Of a DNA stretch of 13,519 nt, positions 8,590 through 13,519 are shown piece after piece; the first letter of the stretch is position 1, and the number at the start of each line of letters is the position of its first letter. Source of the DNA: Conidiobolus incongruus B7586 (taxonomy: Eukaryota > Entomophthoromycota > Entomophthoromycetes > Entomophthorales > Conidiobolaceae); contig JNEM01011469.1 in NCBI GenBank assembly GCA_000697335.1, positions 1-13,519 of the forward strand, in the 5' to 3' direction. Made by a program: the position numbers and the translations under genes. The notes under the pieces were generated by a model, which was not told the DNA's origin, did not search any database, and worked only from the letters and a program-made list of their open reading frames with translations.

Positions 8590-8962
8590 ATGAGAATTGT
8601 AATATATATAAAATATTAGTTGTTATTCAATATTATATTAATTTTGATTTTTATAGATTATTTATAATTTAACTTCTTTGATATTCGCTCAAGATTGTTT
8701 ATTAAAATCTGAAGAATATCAAAATTTAATTGATAAAGGAACTTTACAATTTCACGATTTTTCATGCTTAAATGGAATGAAACTTAATATGGATAGAAAA
8801 GCTTCTTACTCCAGCGATCCCAACGTTGTAACTCGAGGTCAATTACCCAAAGAAGTTCGCGTCGTCAAACCTGATCAGCCTATTTCCTATGAGTTCAACT
8901 TCAACAGACTTACAATCAAGGTTGACGATAATGGTGTTGTTGAGCATGCCAATATCAGTTAA
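8590..8962 (+). CDS. Secreted small protein resembling peptidase inhibitor family I78
   Basis: The C-terminal part, LPKEVRVVKPDQPISYEFNF followed by NRLTIKVDDNGVVEHANIS, fits the I78 inhibitor pattern (LP..vRvv.Pg...t.dyrpdRLnv.vD..g.v), a fold of about 70-100 residues that blocks serine proteases in bacteria and fungi. ATG 8590 with a 58-base intron (8599-8656, GTAATATA...TTTTATAG) gives MRIIIYNLTSLIFAQDC, a short secretion signal, and 104 residues in all, ending at TAA 8960-8962. Cysteines lie in AQDC and in FSCLNG. Without splicing, the frame would have to run upstream through TAA, TAG and TGA. GC rises strongly from 8780 to 8960. The domain call is from pattern memory, not a search. The usual C-terminal Cys-Gly of the family is absent (HANIS). 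Confidence 0.65.
8599..8656 (+). other. Proposed 58-base intron in the I78-like gene
   Basis: GT at 8599 and AG at 8655-8656, with a pyrimidine-rich TTTTGATTTTTATAG end. Its length leaves a remainder of one modulo three, exactly what is needed to link ATG AGA ATT to the inhibitor frame and give a signal-peptide-like start. It is longer than the 15-16 base introns of heterotrich ciliates such as Stentor, which speaks against that lineage or against the intron. Confidence 0.45.
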
Positions 8963-10028
8963 ATTATTTTGTCTACTAAAAAATCAAATCATAATATTGT
9001 ATAATTTGAAAATTAATTCAGTCACTTGGATATATTGCCATTCAAAATTACCAATATAGTTTTTAATATCTTGTTCATGAATTGGCGTAATTTCTTTAAT
9101 TATTAATATTGAATTTTTTTTGAACAGTTAATTTTGTTACACAACTGAATTTTGAAATGGATCCAAAATGCTATAAAATTTAACATCACAAAAAATGTTA
9201 TTTGATATGTTATTTTGGATTTTAGGATATAAAGAATTAATTCCATAATATAGAATTAGTTTGAATTAGTTGATTTTATATGCATACTATATTTTAAATT
9301 TAGTATTTAAACTATTAATATTCAAAATTTCAAATCTATTGCAATTATAGTTATTAATTTTTCTATATTATAATATCAATTATTGTAAATAATATAAAAC
9401 ATGTTGTATTTGCACCATTTATAAAATCTTATATATCGTTTAAATTCAAGAACTACTCTTCGCCTTGATAAAGATATCTCTCGATGGGCAATAGTATGAA
9501 ATTATGTCTAAAATAACTAAAAATTTGTTAGTTGAAGGTTAATTAAATACAATATAAATTTGATATTTAATAAAATCTTGATGACAAGGTTAATATATTT
9601 ACTGGATATATAAAATATTATAGATACATGTATTTTATCATGAAGCTTAGTTAAATAGAATATTCAATTAATATATTTTTCATTTTGAATCCAAATTCTA
9701 TGATAGAAAATTAATATTATATAAGGCAAAATCAATTATTAATATATATATATATACTTGATATCACAATAACTATTTTGTCAAATACGTATTCGGATTA
9801 ATTCAATTTTTATCATCTTGTTTGGAAAATTATCAAATATATATATGCATATTGAAATATTTTGGAAATGATAAAGAAGAAAAATAAGTTCAAAACTTAT
9901 TATGTGAATAATTATTTATTAATATTATTAATACCATTCTTTATCAAAATGCATTATGAACTAATCTAAAATAAAACCATAGACATATATGTAGATTAAG
10001 TTAAATTTTGATCAATATCAGTTATTTT
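8963..10028. other. AT-rich stretch with one small GC-richer island
   Basis: Mostly background. The exception is about 9448-9512 (GAACTACTCTTCGCCTTGAT and onwards). On the minus strand it can be read HNFILLPIERYLYQGEE ending at a TAG near 9456; on the plus strand another frame, MGNSMKLCLKQLKICQLKV, starts near 9484. Either could be an exon, but no family is recognisable and the code makes every frame open. A TA run lies at about 9742-9757. No transposon homology was seen. Confidence 0.4.
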
Positions 10029-10262
10029 ATGATAGTTAAAATTATACAATTAGAGAAGGTAGTGAATAGTTTAGATCAAAATAAAATGTTTAATGGTGAA
10101 CATGCTAATAATGATTAACCTGTCAGTAAGTCCCCATCATTTGAAGTATTCACAATGTAAAAAAATCTGTATATGGTCAAATCAACCACTTCACATAAAA
10201 TGAATACATTATCTTTATTCTGGAAACCAATAACACTTTTTTATATTTTTTCCATATGTTGA
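10029..10262 (+). CDS. Weak candidate ORF, unrecognised
   Basis: ATG 10029 opens a 77-codon frame reading MIVKIIQLEKVVNSLDQNK, then MFNGEHANND-Q-PVSK and SPSFEVFTM-Q-KNLYMVK, with the isolated Q as TAA, closing at a double TGA (10260-10265). GC is higher than in the flanks between about 10050 and 10230, and the residue mix is less extreme than in background frames. There is no recognised domain and no signal peptide. It could be a real small gene, a single exon or chance. Confidence 0.3.
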
Positions 10263-10265
10263 TGA

Positions 10266-10941
10266 TTTACTATTAATAGATTTCTTTTTTGAAAAAATTA
10301 TCAAATAAAAATATAGTTTAATTTTAAATAATTTATTTAAGAATATAAGAAATAATGTCAGTGATTAACTCAAACTAAATTATTTTATTTTATTTGAAAA
10401 AAATTCAGTTATTATATTTTGATTAAGTAATTTGATTAATATTTCTTATTGATATTTTGATATTCAAAAATAATTAAGAAATTTATGAGTATCTATTTAA
10501 TCTTAATTGTTCAAATTTATAATATATTTTCTTGTTTTATGGGATAATAAATATCTATTTTATAGTCATTTGAAATTATATATTTTGAACTAGACTTTGA
10601 TATGATATAATTTATAATGCTTTATTTGACCATATCACATTATATTATGATTTCAATATTTTTAAAGCAAATCAACAGTATGCTATATATTACATTTAAT
10701 AATAACAAAATCAATTTTAATTTTTAACTTAAGAATAAAGAAAATGAAAGTTTTTTAATTTCAGGTTACTTAAATATTATTATTTTAAAAAATATATATA
10801 ACAAAATTAAATAATAAACTATTTAAAGTTCTATATACATCTATATAGTTATTCTGGTTAAAAAATTATCTTCATAAAATTTATAATTTAAAGTTAAATT
10901 ATTTAAACTAGATATTAATAGTTAAATATCTATTATATTAT
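10266..10941. other. AT-rich stretch, nothing recognised
   Basis: No coding island, family similarity, RNA gene or transposon homology was noticed on either strand. It ends at the TA that bounds the plus-strand mariner. Confidence 0.6.
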
Positions 10942-10985
10942 TACCTTGAATTTAAAATAATGGGAAATTTTTTAATTTCCAATTT
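10942..10985. repeat. Terminal inverted repeat, 5' end of mariner copy 10942-12263
   Basis: Starts at the TA target and matches the complement of the right end of the copy at 799-2109 through AATGGGAAATTTTTTAATTT. It also matches its own right end imperfectly over about 30 bases. Confidence 0.8.
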
Positions 10986-11046
10986 TTCAAATATATTATT
11001 AATTTGAAATCAATAGATATATACAAAGTTAATAGGAAATTATATA

Positions 11047-11052
<6 letters not shown>

Positions 11053-11080
<28 letters not shown>
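11053..11080. repeat. (TA)n microsatellite in the mariner leader
   Basis: An uninterrupted TA run between the terminal repeat and the transposase ATG, in the same position as the run at 1976-1995 of the other copy. Confidence 0.9.
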
Positions 11081-11084
<4 letters not shown>

Positions 11085-11135
11085 ATTTTTTTGATTAAAA
11101 AATTAACTTTTTAAAATTGGTTATTTAATTTAATT

Positions 11136-12169
11136 ATGCTTAAATCAAATAATAATTATCAAAAGTCTTTTATTTTAGTATTAGTATAACTTAACCATAA
11201 ATCCTTTAAAATTATTTAAAATTTACAAGCAGCTTTTGGTAATAAAGCATTATTTAGATCAAAAATATATTTCTAGGTAAATCACTTTAAAGTTAAGAAA
11301 GAAATTATCCAAAACTTACCAAAATCTAGAAAACCAACTTTAACTATCACTCTTTTAATTATTAATAAAATAAAAAAATATATTGAAAAGTACTTTTTTA
11401 TTTTAACTAGAGAACTATCAAAGCACTTTAATATTAGTTTTATAAGTATTTTATATATATTAAAGTTTAAACTCAAATTAATAAATAAAAATATAAAATA
11501 GGTACCTTATAATTTAACTAAAGCTTAGAAAAAAGCTAGAGTAGTTATTATTAAATAAAACTTACTAAAATATTACCAGAAGCTTAAACTTTTACAATGA
11601 ATAATTACAATTGATGAATCTTAGATCCCTATGTATAATCCTTTATTAAACAAAAATCAAGATGCTAGATTAAGCCAAATCAACTCCCTTTACAAATTTA
11701 TTTAAATAAGCATTCTGTTAATAAGTGAATGTTAATTATTATAATAGATTATAATATTATATGCTACTTTTATTTAGTTCCTGAAGAAAAATCAATTAAT
11801 AGTAAACTTTATATTGCTTTTTTAAAAAAAAGTATTTCTAATTGGTGTTCTCAATATAATTTAAGAAAACTTATTATTTTACATGATAATTATAAAATAT
11901 ATAAATCTAAAGCAGCAAAAAACTTTCTAATTAAAAATAATTGGAAAAAACTACTACATCTAGTATACTCTTTAGATTATAACCTATGTGGTTATAACTA
12001 CTTTAGATAATTAAAAAACCAGCTTGCAAGAAAGAAAATTATTGCAAAAAAATTTAATTGGTTTGTGAAACATCAAATTTCAATCTTTAATAAAAAGAAT
12101 TGTTTTTTAAGTATTAGATCTTTACCAGAAGTATAGCAAAAAGTTATTAATAATAAAGGAAACTATTAA
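11136..12169 (+). pseudogene. Mariner transposase, inactivated copy
   Basis: About 345 codons, the usual mariner length, from ATG 11136 to TAA 12167. The first two thirds read through in one frame if TAA and TAG are Gln and TGA is Trp. The DNA-binding part has LPKSRKPTLTI and LTRELSKHFNI. Then come VPYNLTKA-Q-KKAR and LLQWIITIDES with the first catalytic Asp. The frame shifts between about 11690 and 11740, and from there the second part reads ILHDNYKIYKSKAAKNFL and LVYSLDYNLCGYNYF. The second Asp (HDN) is kept; the third has become Gly (CGY for CDY). A dead transposase. Confidence 0.85.
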
Positions 12170-12224
12170 ATTTATATTATATATTTATTTTTTTATTTTT
12201 TATATTAAAATATTTATTTATTTT

Positions 12225-12263
12225 GAATTGCAAAAAAATTGCTATTATTAAAAATACAGAGTA
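12225..12263. repeat. Terminal inverted repeat, 3' end of mariner copy 10942-12263
   Basis: Contains GCAAAAAAATTGCTATTATT then AAAAATACAGAG, ending at the TA. It is the complement of the starts of the copies at 12842 and 799 with a few changes (GC in place of CC in the core). Confidence 0.75.
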
Positions 12264-12841
12264 ATATAATTAAATTTTGGAATTAACTTTATAAAATCAC
12301 TCAAAATATATAAATAAATTTTAAAAAAAAAATTAAATATCTTCTTATTAACTGGGTAAGTCATTTTAATATTAAAAAAATAAATATCTAAACTTTCATT
12401 TCTTTTGAAACTATAATGTCAATTATAATTATTATAATTATTATAATTATTAATAATAATTATCAAAATAAATAAAAATTGATTATAAATTAATATTATA
12501 TATCTCAAAATTAAACTTGATATAATTAATAAAATTATAAAATAAGAATATTATAATATATCTAGAATTTATAAGATTTATAATATTAATAGTTAAAGTT
12601 AATAGAATATATTCAAAGCCTAAAACTTTTAGAATAAAAAATTATAATAAAAAAATTATAAATCTTTATAGTTTTTATAAAAATATAGATCAAAATATCA
12701 AGTTAAAATAACTTTTTTAATATTTTAATCAATATATTAATATTATATTAATAAATAAAATTAATAATTATAATAATTTTTAATAATAAATAGTATTATA
12801 ATTGTTAATTTTTGAAAGAAATTTAATTATTAATATATTAT
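12264..12841. other. AT-rich spacer between two mariner copies
   Basis: Almost pure A and T, with long A runs and no coding island. The one recognisable feature is the short tandem repeat at 12422-12449, listed separately. No further mariner homology could be made out, though an old relic would be hard to see. Confidence 0.6.
12422..12449. repeat. Tandem repeat of a 9-base near-palindromic unit
   Basis: The unit ATTATAATT is repeated three times in a row and followed by a degenerate ATTAATAAT. With its preceding A the unit is AATTATAATT, which equals its own complement, so the array can form small hairpins. No function is implied. Confidence 0.8.
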
Positions 12842-12880
12842 TACTCTGCATTTTTAATAATGGGAATTTTTTGCGATTAA
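12842..12880. repeat. Terminal inverted repeat, 3' end of mariner copy at 12842
   Basis: ACTCTGCATTTTTAATAATG directly after the TA, followed by GGAATTTTTTGCG. It is probably the least altered version of this terminus in the window. Confidence 0.8.
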
Positions 12881-12934
12881 AAATAAATAAACATTTGAAT
12901 ATATGATATATAAAAATAAATATATAAAATAAAT

Positions 12935-13519
12935 TTAATAGTTTCCTTTATTATTAATAACTTTTTGCCATACTTTTAGCAAACTTCTAACACCTAAAAA
13001 ACAGTTCTTTTTATTAAGGACTGAAATTTGATGTTTCACAAACCAATTAAATTTTCCTGCAGAAATTTTCTTTCATGTAAGCTGGTTTTTTAATTGCCTA
13101 AAGCAATTATAATCACATGGGTTATAATCAGGGGAATATACTGGATGTGGTAGTTCTTTCCAGTTATTTTTAATTAGAAAGTTTTTTACAGCTTTAGATT
13201 TATGTATTTTGCAATTATCATGCAAAATAATAGGTCTTCTCAAATTATATTGAGAACACCAATTTGAAATACTTTTATTTAAAAAAGCAATATATAGTTT
13301 ACTATTAATTGATTTTCCTTCAGGAACTAAATAAGAATAGCATATACCATTATAATCCATTGCAATAATTAACATTTGCTTATTAACAAAGTGCTTATTT
13401 AAAGGGATTTGTGGAGGGGGTTGATTTAGCTTAATCCAGCATTTTGATTTGTGTTTTAGTAAAGGATTATACATAGGGATCCAAGATTCATCAATTGCAA
13501 TTATTTACTGTAAAAGTCT
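12935..13519 (-). CDS. Mariner transposase (DD34D), partial, triad intact in the visible part
   Basis: The cut-and-paste transposase catalytic domain. Read from 13519 down: IAIDESWIPMYNPLLKHKSK (first Asp at 13490-13492), PPPQIPLNKHFVNKQMLI, LHDNCKIHKSKAVKNFL (second Asp at 13217-13219), and LPHPVYSPDYNPCDYNCF (third Asp at 13112-13114). Exactly 34 residues separate the second and third Asp, the mariner DD34D spacing, and the first-to-second distance of about 92 also fits. The gene ends at TAA 12935-12937 after WQKVINNKG. Within the visible part there is a TAA where the sister copies have TGA (LLQ-W-I), and a TGA where they have AGA (after NQLT). Under the ambiguous code both are readable. 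The N-terminal third, needed for DNA binding, is outside the window. Confidence 0.85.

Larger units (their letters stand above)
10942..12263 (+). mobile_element. Mariner-type DNA transposon, full length
   Basis: About 1.32 kb between TA dinucleotides at 10942-10943 and 12262-12263. The left end reads ACCTTGAATTTAAAATAATG then GGAAATTTTTT; the right end, complemented, reads ACTCTGTATTTTTAATAATA then GCAATTTTTTTGC. A leader of about 190 bases with a long TA run precedes a single plus-strand transposase gene. It is the same family as the copies at 799 and 12842, in the opposite orientation. Differences in the right terminal repeat and in the catalytic region show that it has been inactive for some time. 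Confidence 0.88.
12842..13519 (-). mobile_element. Mariner-type DNA transposon, cut by the window edge; best-preserved copy
   Basis: Starts at the TA 12842-12843 with the 3' terminal repeat (ACTCTGCATTTTTAATAATG then GGAATTTTTTGCGATT) and carries the C-terminal two thirds of a transposase on the minus strand. The rest lies beyond 13519. It is clearly the sister of the copy at 799-2109 but keeps catalytic residues that the other copies have lost. Confidence 0.9.

Noticed and set aside
3168-8962. Scrambled or interrupted germline genes with pointer repeats, as in Oxytricha
   Set aside because: The lectin gene is continuous and in order over 306 codons; no short direct repeats flank AT-rich inserts inside coding sequence.
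3653-10941. Further mariner relics or other transposons in the gene island
   Set aside because: I looked for the terminal core AATGGGAAATTTTTT and for transposase blocks such as HDN and YSPDYNPCDY and found none that convinced.
11282-11476. Minus-strand open frame of 64 codons
   Set aside because: It lies antisense to the N-terminal part of the mariner transposase; its hydrophobic composition comes from the AT-rich complement.
1-13519. tRNA, rRNA, CRISPR array, riboswitch or telomere repeats
   Set aside because: No cloverleaf with a TTCGA-type arm, no spaced direct repeats, and no G4T4, G3T3 or related telomere tracts were visible on either strand.

Overview
This is eukaryotic protist nuclear DNA, most likely from a ciliate. 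It is extremely AT-rich, with a few GC-richer, compact coding islands. The main evidence for the organism is its genetic code. An ERGIC-53/VIP36-type lectin gene reads as one 306-codon protein only if TGA is Trp: two of its four internal TGA codons fall on tryptophans that are conserved in the family. An unrecognised ORF and the transposases read well only if TAA and TAG are Gln. The lectin ends naturally at a TAG, right after a KKTF dilysine tail, so the same triplets also appear to terminate. This is the behaviour of the ambiguous Condylostoma-type code (table 28). The karyorelict code (table 27) and the Amoebophrya-type code are alternatives.

Layout. Positions 1-2975 are a pile-up of mariner (Tc1/IS630 superfamily, DD34D) transposons. 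An old plus-strand copy (about 9-798 and 2110-2599) is split by a younger minus-strand copy (799-2109), and a further minus-strand relic (about 2620-2975) follows. Positions 3168-8962 are the gene island: a two-repeat DM9-domain protein (3168-3652, +), the lectin cargo receptor (4410-5330, -), an unrecognised small protein (about 6753-7081, +), a doubtful ORF (8365-8556, +) and a small secreted I78-type peptidase-inhibitor-like protein (8590-8962, +). Between and after these genes lie long AT-rich stretches with no recognisable gene, plus a weak candidate ORF at 10029-10262. Positions 10942-13519 are transposon territory again: a full-length but inactivated plus-strand mariner (10942-12263) and a minus-strand copy (12842 to the window edge) whose visible part keeps the whole DDD triad.

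The genes do not form an operon or an obvious pathway. The lectin belongs to the early secretory pathway and the I78 protein appears to be secreted. The DM9 protein is probably a carbohydrate-binding cytosolic or vesicle-associated protein. Because no triplet is an unconditional stop, ORF length carries almost no information here. Calls therefore rest on family similarity, GC rise and agreement between repeat copies, and several candidate frames in the AT-rich parts are deliberately scored low.
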